From an uncultured euryarchaeote (lineage in GTDB: Archaea; Thermoplasmatota; Poseidoniia; Poseidoniales; Poseidoniaceae): a DNA stretch of 12,455 nucleotides. The notes beneath the pieces are model-generated. The model ran no database searches, was not told the origin of the DNA, and saw nothing but the letters and a program-made list of their open reading frames with translations. Within the stretch, counting starts at the first letter, position 1. Every line of letters starts with the position of its first letter. The stretch is taken from the NCBI GenBank assembly GCA_937892665.1, contig CALBJF010000179.1, forward strand, positions 1 to 12,455. Direction: 5' to 3'. Positions 1-5,883 of the stretch are shown here, one piece after another. The translations under genes and the position numbers were made by a program.

Positions 1-418
1 CAAGCAAAGCAGCTTGGGTCTTTGGAGGAGCACGGTTAATCTCGTCAGCAAGTAGAATATTCGAGAATAATGGGCCTGCACGCAACTTGAAATCGCCAGA
101 CTTTTGATCGTACATGTATGTACCCATGATGTCAGAAGGAAGCAAGTCAGGAGTGAATTGAACACGCTTGAACTTACATCCAAGTGCACGAGCGAAGGTG
201 TTTGCTAGAAGTGTCTTAGCAAGTCCTGGGAAATCTTCCAGAAGCATGTTACCGTTGGATAGAACACCAACAGTTACTCGGCGCAGGTTCTCGTTTTTAC
301 CGATAATAACCTTGCTTACTTCATTCATCAAAGCGCTGGAAATGTCTGCAACGGTTCGTATGAGATCTTGTGTACGGGCGTCTCCGCCGCTGTTTTGTTG
401 TGAAAATCCAGCATCCAT
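1..418 (-). CDS. MoxR-type AAA+ ATPase, N-terminal part (runs off the window)
   Basis: This open frame enters from base 1 and gives about 139 residues of a MoxR-family ATPase. The family consists of AAA+ chaperone-like ATPases that usually act with VWA-domain partners to assemble or activate protein complexes; the target here cannot be told. Seen: the MoxR-style Walker A LLEDFPGLAKT (about residues 59-69), the typical TPDLLPSDIMGT segment (about 89-100), and Walker B with its following motif ILLADEINRAPPKTQ (about 121-135). Two ATG codons are adjacent (421 and 418). I chose 418 because AGGTGAT at 424-430 then lies 5 bases upstream, against 2 bases for the ATG at 421. It lies downstream of the aIF5B gene on the same strand, 81 bases from its stop, and I saw no clear promoter between them. 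Family call secure; the C-terminal half is outside the window. Confidence 0.9.
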   Translation of the reverse strand, partial: MDAGFSQQNSGGDARTQDLIRTVADISSALMNEVSKVIIGKNENLRRVTVGVLSNGNMLLEDFPGLAKTLLANTFARALGCKFKRVQFTPDLLPSDIMGTYMYDQKSGDFKLRAGPLFSNILLADEINRAPPKTQAALL

Positions 419-423
419 CATGA

Positions 424-430
424 ATCACCT
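424..430 (-). promoter_or_regulatory. Shine-Dalgarno site of the moxR-like gene
   Basis: AGGTGAT on the minus strand matches the complement of the archaeal 16S rRNA 3' end. Its spacing favours the second of two adjacent ATG codons (418) over the first (421). Confidence 0.5.
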
Positions 431-499
431 AAGTGTTATCAGCCTTACGACCGCTTGACATGATACTTGAATGTATGCCGTTGATACGTCGAACAAACC

Positions 500-2320
500 T
501 CACGCAACGTGCCGTCTGCCCCAGAAATGGTCCTCTTTACGATGGAGTTTGATAATCTCTTCAAGAATTTCCTTTTCGAGTTCCGTCAACTCAACTTTCG
601 CAAGTCGTGGAACGTGAGATTCAGGGATGTCAACATAGAATTGTTCCAACTCTTCAATGTGTCTTCCAACAGTTGGACCCATGATGGCAACAGCGACTTC
701 TTCACCTTGTTTTGCTTCTTTGAGTTCATCACTTGAGCGGGAACGAAGGCTTCGAATTTGACCAACAGCGGTTCCATCGACTTTCATCAACCGCTGACCC
801 AGATGAACTCGTCCTCCAAGAATACGCATCCCAACAATAGCAGGTCCCTTTTTGCGGAATGTATGGTTTTCAAGATAGAGAAGTTTTCCAGGATAGATGA
901 GGTTCTCTCGAGTTGCAGCATCGATTGCTTTCATTCGTTCTTCCTTCCATTCTTCAAATTGATCAATAATGTGGTAAATGATATCGCCACCAATCCAAGT
1001 AACGCTTTCATCGCCTTGATTGACAAGAGCACGAACTTCATTGTTCGGCTCAATCGAGAAACCAAGAATAATCTGATTCAGAGGATTGCTTGCAGCATCT
1101 GCAGTCATGAGATCTCGTTTGTTGACAGGTCCAACAGTGGCTCTTCGAATAGGAACCTCAATCTTCTTGAGCTCAAATGCGAGTGCTTCCAGTCCACCAA
1201 TAGTATCTGCTTTGATGACGATTCCTTCTTCATCAAGTTCAACCGACACTTGGGTTTCTTTGCGAGCTTCTTCCCAAGCCTCTTCACTCGAGAGTCGAAT
1301 TGTGGTCCCTGCGAGTGCTTTTTCAAGTCCTTGTGCGATAATCTTGACACCTGCTGCAGCATCAATGGTATCGACTGATTCCCATCGGTCACCAGCATCT
1401 CGCATCTCAGACATACCACGAGCACGCTTCAATCCCTTGATGCGAACATCAAACGGACCATCTGCACTGACGACAGTAATCGTATCGGTTACGTTGAGAG
1501 AACCGCGATGAAGAATAACATCGATTGTTTTCCCCATTCCAATTTCATCTTTCATTTCGAGAATGGTTCCTTCGGCAGGACCAAGTGTATCAGTAAGACG
1601 ATCCTCAAGGAAGCGTTCTGCCAAACCAACGGTAACGGTAAGAAGATCTTGCAATCCTTCACCTTCCTTCGCAGACATTGGAACCAGTGGGAAGGATTGT
1701 CTGAAATCCTTGATTTGATCGTATCGTTCAAGGTTAATTCCATGTTCAGAAACCTGACCAACAAGTTTCCAGAAACGCTTTTGAAACAAATCGATAACAT
1801 CTTCTCGTTGGTCTTCTAGAGAGGCCAAGAAAGAGCGATCTTTCTTACATCTCCATCCATGAATCCTGTCAATCTTATTTCCAGCAACGACGAAAGGTGT
1901 TTTTGTTTGTTTGAGAATATTGATTGATTCAATGGTCTGAGGTTGTAACCCTTCCATAATATCAACCACAAGAATGGCAATATCTGCAAGAGCACCGCCA
2001 CGATTGCGAAGTGAAGCAAAAGAATGGTGACCTGGTGTATCGATGAAGAGTAATCCAGGTGATTTGAAAGGGCGACCTTGCATAAGTTCAGCACATGTTT
2101 CATTGAGAATCTTTGCAGGGACTTCGGTTGCCCCTATATGTTGTGTAATTCCACCGGCTTCACGATCCATCACACTTGCTTGTCGCTCACTTCCGAGGGA
2201 ACGAACCAAGTCGAGAACGCTTGTTTTACCGTGGTCGACGTGACCGAGAACAGAAACAATCGGTTGACGATTTTCGCCACGAGCCACCGGCTCTTCAGCG
2301 ATATCTTCTGTCTCGTCCAT
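500..2320 (-). CDS. infB: Translation initiation factor aIF5B (IF-2 homologue)
   Basis: This GTPase of about 606 residues promotes ribosomal subunit joining and initiator-tRNA placement. Seen, in order: G1 GHVDHGKT (26-33), a G2-type GGITQHIGAT segment (56-65), G3 DTPGHHSF (94-101), G4 NKID (148-151) and G5 SAK (216-218). The beta-barrel, domain III and C-terminal barrel regions expected of aIF5B follow. Length is normal for the archaeal factor, and no intein is inserted. The frame is open to an ATG at 2389, but that start would overlap ndk. The ATG at 2320 is preceded by GAGGAGGT at 2327-2334 and gives the usual short N-terminus. It follows ndk with 32 bases between, the conserved archaeal order. 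A small oddity is His at G3 position 99, where Glu is common in this family (DTPGHE). Confidence 0.95.
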   Translation of the reverse strand: MDETEDIAEEPVARGENRQPIVSVLGHVDHGKTSVLDLVRSLGSERQASVMDREAGGITQHIGATEVPAKILNETCAELMQGRPFKSPGLLFIDTPGHHSFASLRNRGGALADIAILVVDIMEGLQPQTIESINILKQTKTPFVVAGNKIDRIHGWRCKKDRSFLASLEDQREDVIDLFQKRFWKLVGQVSEHGINLERYDQIKDFRQSFPLVPMSAKEGEGLQDLLTVTVGLAERFLEDRLTDTLGPAEGTILEMKDEIGMGKTIDVILHRGSLNVTDTITVVSADGPFDVRIKGLKRARGMSEMRDAGDRWESVDTIDAAAGVKIIAQGLEKALAGTTIRLSSEEAWEEARKETQVSVELDEEGIVIKADTIGGLEALAFELKKIEVPIRRATVGPVNKRDLMTADAASNPLNQIILGFSIEPNNEVRALVNQGDESVTWIGGDIIYHIIDQFEEWKEERMKAIDAATRENLIYPGKLLYLENHTFRKKGPAIVGMRILGGRVHLGQRLMKVDGTAVGQIRSLRSRSSDELKEAKQGEEVAVAIMGPTVGRHIEELEQFYVDIPESHVPRLAKVELTELEKEILEEIIKLHRKEDHFWGRRHVA

Positions 2321-2326
2321 AACACG

Positions 2327-2334
2327 ACCTCCTC
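2327..2334 (-). promoter_or_regulatory. Shine-Dalgarno site of infB
   Basis: A strong GAGGAGGT lies 6 bases before the ATG at 2320. It decides the start against the upstream in-frame ATG at 2389, which would overlap ndk. Confidence 0.6.
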
Positions 2335-2352
2335 GAGGAGGATGGATGAACC

Positions 2353-2799
2353 TTACTCGTAAACCCAGGTACCCATGGTGTTCTTCCAATCCATGAGTCC
2401 TTCAGGGAACCAAAGTCCAAGTTCGAATGTTGCAGTTTCAGGAGCATCTGATCCGTGAATCATGTTGAAGCCCATGTCCATTCCGAAGTCTCCACGGATT
2501 GTACCTGGCTCAGCTTCTCGACCGTTGGTTGAACCAATGAGTTTGCGAGCAACTGAAATTGCATCACGACCTTCCCATGCCATACAGACAACGGGTCCTG
2601 ATGTTACGAATTTGATTAATCCAGGGAAAAATGGGCGTTCCTTGTGGACATCGTAGTGTGTACGAGCAATTTCTTCGCTCGGTACCATTGACTTGAGTCC
2701 AACTAATTTGAGACCCTTTCGTTCAAAACGGCCAATAATTTCGCCGACTAATCCTCGTTGTACGCCATCAGGTTTTACCATAATGTAGGTTGTTTCCAT
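2353..2799 (-). CDS. ndk: Nucleoside diphosphate kinase
   Basis: The enzyme moves the gamma-phosphate from ATP to other NDPs through a phospho-histidine, balancing the GTP/CTP/UTP pools. Seen: the N-terminal core [13 protein letters not shown] (4-16), the [12 protein letters not shown] strand-helix (25-36), and the active-site signature [12 protein letters not shown] with catalytic His115. The 148 residues are the normal length. The frame could also open at a GTG at 2808, but that GTG is part of GGTGA (2805-2809), which serves as the Shine-Dalgarno for the ATG 9 bases further on, so I take 2799. It sits between the L24e gene and infB in the conserved archaeal translation cluster, where it may supply GTP for initiation. 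Identification is secure. Confidence 0.96.
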   Translation of the reverse strand: METTYIMVKPDGVQRGLVGEIIGRFERKGLKLVGLKSMVPSEEIARTHYDVHKERPFFPGLIKFVTSGPVVCMAWEGRDAISVARKLIGSTNGREAEPGTIRGDFGMDMGFNMIHGSDAPETATFELGLWFPEGLMDWKNTMGTWVYE

Positions 2800-2804
2800 G
2801 TTCT

Positions 2805-2809
2805 TCACC
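2805..2809 (-). promoter_or_regulatory. Shine-Dalgarno site of ndk
   Basis: GGTGA on the minus strand lies 5 bases before the ATG at 2799. It contains a GTG (2808) that is in frame and can be mistaken for the start. Confidence 0.45.
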
Positions 2810-2853
2810 AGCCTGAGCCACCAAGGGCCCCTTTATCAGTTCACCGAATGGGA

Positions 2854-3045
2854 TCAGCGAATTCCGCCACGAACGAAATGGCGTGTCCACTTCACCTTAC
2901 GTGAATTTCTGGACAACTTGACCATGTTCTTGCGGGCCTTGCTGTTCTTGAACCAGAGGATGCTTCCGTCCTTGCGGACAAACATAGTTCCTGTACCTGG
3001 TTCAATTTCTTCTCCGGAGAATGTGCAAACTCTTCGTTCTGGCAT
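2854..3045 (-). CDS. rpl24e: Large-subunit ribosomal protein L24e (eL24), zinc-less form
   Basis: This is a small ribosomal protein of 63 residues. Seen: the family pattern of CTFSGEEIEPGTGTMFVRKDG near the N-terminus (residues 7 onward), an aromatic strand ILWF, and the basic SRNSRKVKWTRHF tail. Most archaeal L24e proteins carry a four-cysteine zinc ribbon (CxFC and FCSxKC). Here only the first cysteine remains: the second is Ser, and the other two positions read Lys and Ala in FKNSKA. The CxFSG form is like that of eukaryotic L24 (from knowledge of the family). The ATG at 3045 is chosen because GGTGAT (3050-3055) lies at Shine-Dalgarno distance; the GTG at 3054 belongs to that site. The stop of the S28e gene falls inside the same site, so translation is probably coupled. 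Confidence 0.92.
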   Translation of the reverse strand: MPERRVCTFSGEEIEPGTGTMFVRKDGSILWFKNSKARKNMVKLSRNSRKVKWTRHFVRGGIR

Positions 3046-3049
3046 GATA

Positions 3050-3055
3050 ATCACC
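3050..3055 (-). promoter_or_regulatory. Shine-Dalgarno site of rpl24e overlapping the S28e stop
   Basis: GGTGAT on the minus strand contains the TGA stop of the preceding S28e gene (3051-3053). It also contains a misleading in-frame GTG at 3054. It sets the L24e start at 3045. Confidence 0.5.
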
Positions 3056-3278
3056 GTGCGTTTAGCTTACGGGCTTCTCTTCCCGTATCTCGGAGCATTA
3101 GGATGTCTCCCATTCGAACAGGTCCGATCACGTTTCTTGTGATAATTCGACCAACGTCTCGTGGGTTAGGTGCGTCGTTAACACGGACTTTGACCTGAGT
3201 TGCTTCGCCTGTCATGCCAGTTCGGCCGACAATCTCAACAACTTCAGCAGGCCATCCGCTTACTGTATCGTCACTCAT
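3051..3278 (-). CDS. rps28e: Small-subunit ribosomal protein S28e (eS28)
   Basis: This is a 75-residue OB-fold protein of the small subunit, located near the mRNA exit region of the ribosome. Seen: the N-terminal [21 protein letters not shown] strand pair and the diagnostic C-terminal signature [15 protein letters not shown] followed by REARKL. Length is normal for archaea. The ATG at 3278 is preceded by GAGGTGAA (3284-3291). It follows the L7Ae gene after 18 bases and overlaps the L24e Shine-Dalgarno at its own stop, which indicates one transcript. Identification is secure. Confidence 0.95.
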   Translation of the reverse strand: MSDDTVSGWPAEVVEIVGRTGMTGEATQVKVRVNDAPNPRDVGRIITRNVIGPVRMGDILMLRDTGREARKLNAR

Positions 3279-3296
3279 CTAAATTCACCTCAGTGT

Positions 3297-3668
3297 TCAG
3301 TTCTTGAGTCCGTTGATGGTCTCAACTACAGCGTTGAATGCTTCTGTGTTGCTCTTTGGAATTTCCATAAGAGCGATGGAAGCAGTCTTAACTCCGTTTG
3401 GAAGTCCAGTTTCTTTTGCAAGGAATTCTTGAGAAGGAACGTATCCGTATGGGATCCCTTTTTCTTCACAAATCAAAGGAATGTGAGCCAGAAGTTCTGG
3501 TGGGTTAACGTCTTCTGCAAGGACGACGAATTGTGCAGTACCGCGTTCTGCGGACTTGGTTACTTCGTTGCTTCCTTTCTTAATTCGGCCACCGGAATTT
3601 GCTCGAATGAGCTCATAAATTTTGTCGGCAGCGTCGCTTGGGGTTTCAAATCGTACATGTACACTCAT
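3297..3668 (-). CDS. rpl7ae: Ribosomal protein L7Ae, k-turn RNA-binding
   Basis: L7Ae (123 residues) binds kink-turns in 23S rRNA, in C/D and H/ACA guide RNAs and in archaeal RNase P RNA. Seen: the RNA-contact motif KKGSNEVTKSAERG (30-43), the FVVLAEDVNPPELLAHIPLICEEKGIPY core (about 47-74) and the C-terminal helix. The frame extends upstream to 3722, but the ATG at 3668 gives the standard length and has GAGGT ending 7 bases before it. The upstream extension would also cover the probable TATA box. First gene of the L7Ae-S28e-L24e-Ndk-aIF5B operon. Autoregulation by L7Ae binding to a k-turn in its own leader is known in some archaea; I saw no convincing k-turn in the short leader here. Confidence 0.95.
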   Translation of the reverse strand: MSVHVRFETPSDAADKIYELIRANSGGRIKKGSNEVTKSAERGTAQFVVLAEDVNPPELLAHIPLICEEKGIPYGYVPSQEFLAKETGLPNGVKTASIALMEIPKSNTEAFNAVVETINGLKN

Positions 3669-3710
3669 TGGTATTACCTCGTGTGGTAATCCTTCGGCTG
3701 TAACTCGTCC

Positions 3711-3717
3711 ATATAAA
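3711..3717 (-). promoter_or_regulatory. Probable TATA box of the L7Ae translation operon
   Basis: TTTATAT on the minus strand stands in an otherwise mixed-composition 83-base gap between prs and the L7Ae gene. A start about 25 bases downstream would leave a leader of about 20 bases carrying the GAGGT site. This suggests the ribosomal operon has its own promoter separate from prs. Inferred by eye only. Confidence 0.45.
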
Positions 3718-3751
3718 CGCATTGGACGTGAAATTGAACACAGTAAAGCGG

Positions 3752-4684
3752 TCAGTTGTTGAGAAGTTCCCGAACACCACGTGCCAACGCCTCGCCTGCA
3801 TCGATGACTGAGCGTGGATTTGCTAAACTACCTGTTGCGTGAACGCCGTCAACAAATTGTGTGAGCCGTCGAATTGCTCCACCCGTGAAGAGGCCGTGGG
3901 AACAAGCGGCGTGAACTTCTGTAGCGCCTTGACTTCTCAATGCATCAGCAGCGCGACAGATTGTTCCACCAGTTGCAATCATATCATCCACGATTGCCAC
4001 AACTTTTCCTTTGACATCCAGATCTTTCGCTTTGTGGATAATTGTATGCGCATCAATCCGAGTTTTCTCCAGATAGGAAAATTCACAATCGATTAATTGT
4101 GCAACTTGACTTGCACGATCGATTGCACCTTTGTCAGGTGAGAGAATGAAATCAGGTTTGACTTCGGACAGAAGGTGGTTAGCCAACTCCGGCATTGCCG
4201 ATGTAAATGCCACTGGAATCTCCAAATTTTCAAGGACTTGTGGGGCGTGTAAATCGAGTACTGTCAAGCCATCGCACTGTGTTGCCAGCATATCTGCAAT
4301 CGCCCTAGCTGAGATGACTTCTCCAGGCTTGAAACGCTTGTCTTGTCGAGAATATCCGAAATATGGTACCGCAAGGTATACCCCGGGGCCGATATTCTCC
4401 ATTCTTTGAGGTTCTATACCTCGAAGGTTTTCTAAGGAACCTTTTCGAACATCTGAAATTGCTTTGAGCATGAGGAGTGTTTCAACAATGCCAGCATCTG
4501 GAAATGTGTTGGATACAACAACGACAGGTTCCTTACGAATTGCTTCGATTTGTTCTTCGGGAATTCGAATGTATCCTTCAGTATCAGGAAATCGTCGAGC
4601 TTCGAGTTGAACATGATCCCAGTTCAGTGCAAGTGCAAGTTGTTCTGCTACCTGTTGTGCATTACTTCCTGAGACAACGACCAT
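3752..4684 (-). CDS. prs: Ribose-phosphate pyrophosphokinase (PRPP synthetase)
   Basis: The enzyme makes PRPP from ribose 5-phosphate and ATP, the entry point for purine, pyrimidine, histidine and tryptophan synthesis. Seen: RFPDTEGYIRI (31-41), the ATP/flexible-loop region YFGYSRQDKRFKPGE (108-122), the catalytic-site strand VLDLHAPQV (142-150), and the PRPP-binding loop VVAIVDDMIATGG (228-240). Its 310 residues exceed the roughly 280-290 common in archaea. The extra length lies mostly around residues 80-101 (RKGSLENLRGIEPQRMENIG), where the family usually has a short turn before the PYFGY strand. Start at 4684 is supported by GAGGGAAA just upstream. It lies downstream of tRNA-Ile on the same strand, with 76 bases between, and upstream of the L7Ae operon. 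Confidence 0.93.
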   Translation of the reverse strand: MVVVSGSNAQQVAEQLALALNWDHVQLEARRFPDTEGYIRIPEEQIEAIRKEPVVVVSNTFPDAGIVETLLMLKAISDVRKGSLENLRGIEPQRMENIGPGVYLAVPYFGYSRQDKRFKPGEVISARAIADMLATQCDGLTVLDLHAPQVLENLEIPVAFTSAMPELANHLLSEVKPDFILSPDKGAIDRASQVAQLIDCEFSYLEKTRIDAHTIIHKAKDLDVKGKVVAIVDDMIATGGTICRAADALRSQGATEVHAACSHGLFTGGAIRRLTQFVDGVHATGSLANPRSVIDAGEALARGVRELLNN

Positions 4685-4760
4685 GGCTTTCCCTCAATAC
4701 GTGCTGAACGCCGCCCGTTCATGTGCTTTGCGAGTCTTTCGACAGCCAAAAGATGAGGGT

Positions 4761-4837
4761 TGGTGCGCGAGGCAGGACTTGAACCTGCGACCTCCCGGTT
4801 ATCAGCCGGGTGCTCTAACCGACTAAGCCACCCGCGC
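4761..4837 (-). tRNA. tRNA-Ile (anticodon GAT), 3' CCA encoded
   Basis: The minus strand folds into a full cloverleaf. The acceptor is GCGCGGG with CTCGCGC (one G-T pair). The D arm is GCTT/GAGC, the anticodon stem CCCGG/CCGGG with loop CTGATAA, and the T arm GCAGG/CCTGC with loop TTCAAGT. The anticodon GAT reads isoleucine codons ATC and ATT. The body is 74 bases (4764-4837) with A at the discriminator position. The next three bases (4761-4763) read CCA, so the 3' end appears to be encoded. No intron. It lies between the PRC-barrel gene and prs, all on one strand. Confidence 0.95.
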
Positions 4838-4865
4838 AAGGGCAAGCCTGCGACCTACAACCCTG

Positions 4866-4874
4866 TCATAAGAA
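4866..4874 (-). promoter_or_regulatory. Possible TATA-like element of tRNA-Ile
   Basis: TTCTTATGA on the minus strand lies about 29-37 bases before the tRNA 5' end, the place expected for an archaeal TATA box. The match is weak and was judged by eye. Confidence 0.25.
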
Positions 4875-4891
4875 TGACGGTCGTTTGAAAA

Positions 4892-5482
4892 TCACTCTTC
4901 GTCGAATTCCGGATCGTTAATTGCGATGTATGAAGGCAACTGCAAGACACGGTCGAAGGTTCGAGAGAGAACAATCTCGTCCAGACGTTCACGAGTTCTT
5001 GCGAACGCCGTGATTGGAATTTTGATTTCTGCGCCGATTCCATATTGCTTTTGAGCATGGAGTCGAGTTCGAACTGTGAATCCTTTGTATGTACGCTTAA
5101 CTTTGACCATGTCGACAATAACGCCAACTTCTCGGCCTTGGTTGTCTAGGACAGCTCGGTCGAGCATTTCATCAGGAGCGTAGAGTTTCTCATCAACACG
5201 GATGGTGTTTCTCCACCTTCGTTGTAGTTCACGCATAGACTTTGACAACTTTACGGTGCCATCGTTTTGGATGCTGTGCACCAATTCCTTTGGTAAAGGT
5301 GCTAGTTCTGCAGGCTTACGCATGTATTCGTCAGCGACATCTGTCTCAACTTGGATCCGCATCGATTGGACGCGTGCCTCGTTAGGATGGTGTCGTTCAC
5401 CAACAATTGTTCCTACTTTTTTGTCGTTCACATATACATCCCGGTGTACTAATTCCTGAATGTTGTATTCTTTATCTGCCAT
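4892..5482 (-). CDS. PRC-barrel domain protein with two repeats
   Basis: This 196-residue soluble protein has no signal peptide or membrane segment. Two PRC-barrel-like beta units are visible. One covers about residues 10-80 (RDVYVNDKKVGTIVGE at its start). The other covers about 105-180 (DRAVLDNQGREVGVIVDMV, then GAEIKIPITAF). A basic helical linker (MRELQRRWRN) lies between. PRC-barrels are small beta folds found in the photosynthetic reaction centre H subunit, RimM and many archaeal proteins. Some archaeal single-domain members (CdpB) act in cell division in haloarchaea (known for that group). Whether this two-repeat protein does so is unknown. The start at 5482 has GAGGAGAT upstream. A TATA-like box lies at 5537-5543. 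It heads the minus-strand block ahead of tRNA-Ile and faces the aminotransferase gene across a long divergent gap. Confidence 0.75.
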   Translation of the reverse strand: MADKEYNIQELVHRDVYVNDKKVGTIVGERHHPNEARVQSMRIQVETDVADEYMRKPAELAPLPKELVHSIQNDGTVKLSKSMRELQRRWRNTIRVDEKLYAPDEMLDRAVLDNQGREVGVIVDMVKVKRTYKGFTVRTRLHAQKQYGIGAEIKIPITAFARTRERLDEIVLSRTFDRVLQLPSYIAINDPEFDEE

Positions 5483-5536
5483 ATTTTCCCATCTCCTCGG
5501 GACTTGCCCGGTTATCCACTGTTCGTCCGACCCGCC

Positions 5537-5543
5537 TATTATA
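5537..5543 (-). promoter_or_regulatory. Probable TATA box of the PRC-barrel gene
   Basis: TATAATA on the minus strand lies about 55 bases before the ATG at 5482. This would give a start near 5512 and a leader of about 30 bases carrying the GAGGAGAT site. Confidence 0.4.
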
Positions 5544-5560
5544 CTCTTCGACTACAATAA

Positions 5561-5577
5561 TTGAATTTTCAATTGGA
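5561..5577. repeat. CAATTGGA dispersed motif, copy 1
   Basis: TTGAATTTTCAATTGGA is identical over 17 bases to 12021-12037 inside uvrB, about 6.5 kb away in the same orientation. Confidence 0.5.
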
Positions 5578-5690
5578 ATTTTGATTTATAGAACGTTGAA
5601 CTCAATTGAGAGAGCGATTTATTTTTGTTTTTTGAATGTCGTATAATTCTCAAAATATACTGTAATTTCATTTACAAAACTTTTCAATTT

Positions 5691-5700
5691 CAATTGGATT
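5691..5700. repeat. CAATTGGA dispersed motif, partial copy 2
   Basis: CAATTGGATT is preceded by TTTTCAATTT. It shares 10 bases with the core of the other copies and lies in the same AT-rich intergenic region. Confidence 0.35.
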
Positions 5701-5766
5701 CGGTTTAACATAGTATGTGATTCAGATCGAGTGGAATTTATCTCTAAAAAAGACGATATGGGAGAA

Positions 5767-5782
5767 ATTCCAATTGGATTTT
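5767..5782. repeat. CAATTGGA dispersed motif, copy 3
   Basis: ATTCCAATTGGATTTT is identical over 16 bases to 12006-12021 inside uvrB. It contains the perfect palindrome TCCAATTGGA (5769-5778). Confidence 0.5.
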
Positions 5783-5808
5783 CATACTTTAGACCCCCGG
5801 GGATGGAT

Positions 5809-5874
5809 GCCAACCTCTGATACGGAGGTGTTGAAACTGGCTACAGGGCTATGTTCAAAGGAGGTCTTGGCCAG
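5809..5874 (+). promoter_or_regulatory. Structured leader of the aminotransferase gene with two exclusive folds
   Basis: Fold one closes GCCA (5809-5812) on TGGC (5838-5841), with an inner stem ACCTC (5813-5817) on GAGGT (5825-5829) and a 7-base loop. Fold two pairs CTGGCTA (5837-5843) with TGGCCAG (5868-5874), seven pairs including one wobble. Its 24-base loop holds the ATG at 5851 and the GGAGG at 5860-5864. Both folds use TGGC, so they exclude each other. The pairing is what I can see; any regulatory role is inference. Confidence 0.3.
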
Positions 5875-5883
5875 CCTCTTACC

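Larger units (their letters stand above)
5483..5850. other. Divergent intergenic region, AT-rich, with CAATTG motifs
   Basis: This gap between the divergent PRC-barrel and aminotransferase genes shows no convincing gene. The first 60 bases hold the PRC-barrel leader and promoter. Roughly 5555-5790 is strongly AT-rich and has four CAATTG hexamers (5570, 5603, 5691, 5771). One lies in a perfect 10-base palindrome CTCAATTGAG (5601-5610) and one in TCCAATTGGA (5769-5778). From about 5791 the composition becomes GC-richer and the sequence can form hairpins leading into the aminotransferase. TATA-like candidates for the plus strand occur near 5733-5746 and 5781-5791, none decisive. Confidence 0.6.

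Noticed and set aside
758-1378. Plus-strand open frame of 206 residues
   Set aside because: It lies fully antisense to infB, has a Ser/Asn-rich composition with no recognisable motif, and no ribosome site; infB explains the region.
2320-2389. Longer aIF5B start at 2389
   Set aside because: It would overlap the end of ndk and add 23 residues not typical for the family, while the ATG at 2320 has a strong GAGGAGGT.
4761-4837. tRNA-Ile as an integration site for a mobile element
   Set aside because: No integrase, no direct repeat of the tRNA 3' end and no change in gene type beside it were seen.
4648-4845. Minus-strand open frame of 65 residues
   Set aside because: It is a translation through the tRNA-Ile gene into the start of prs.
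5555-5790. AT-rich intergenic region as a replication origin or CRISPR leader
   Set aside because: The CAATTG motifs are unevenly spaced and few, no Cdc6/Orc1 gene is adjacent, and there is no regular repeat-spacer structure.
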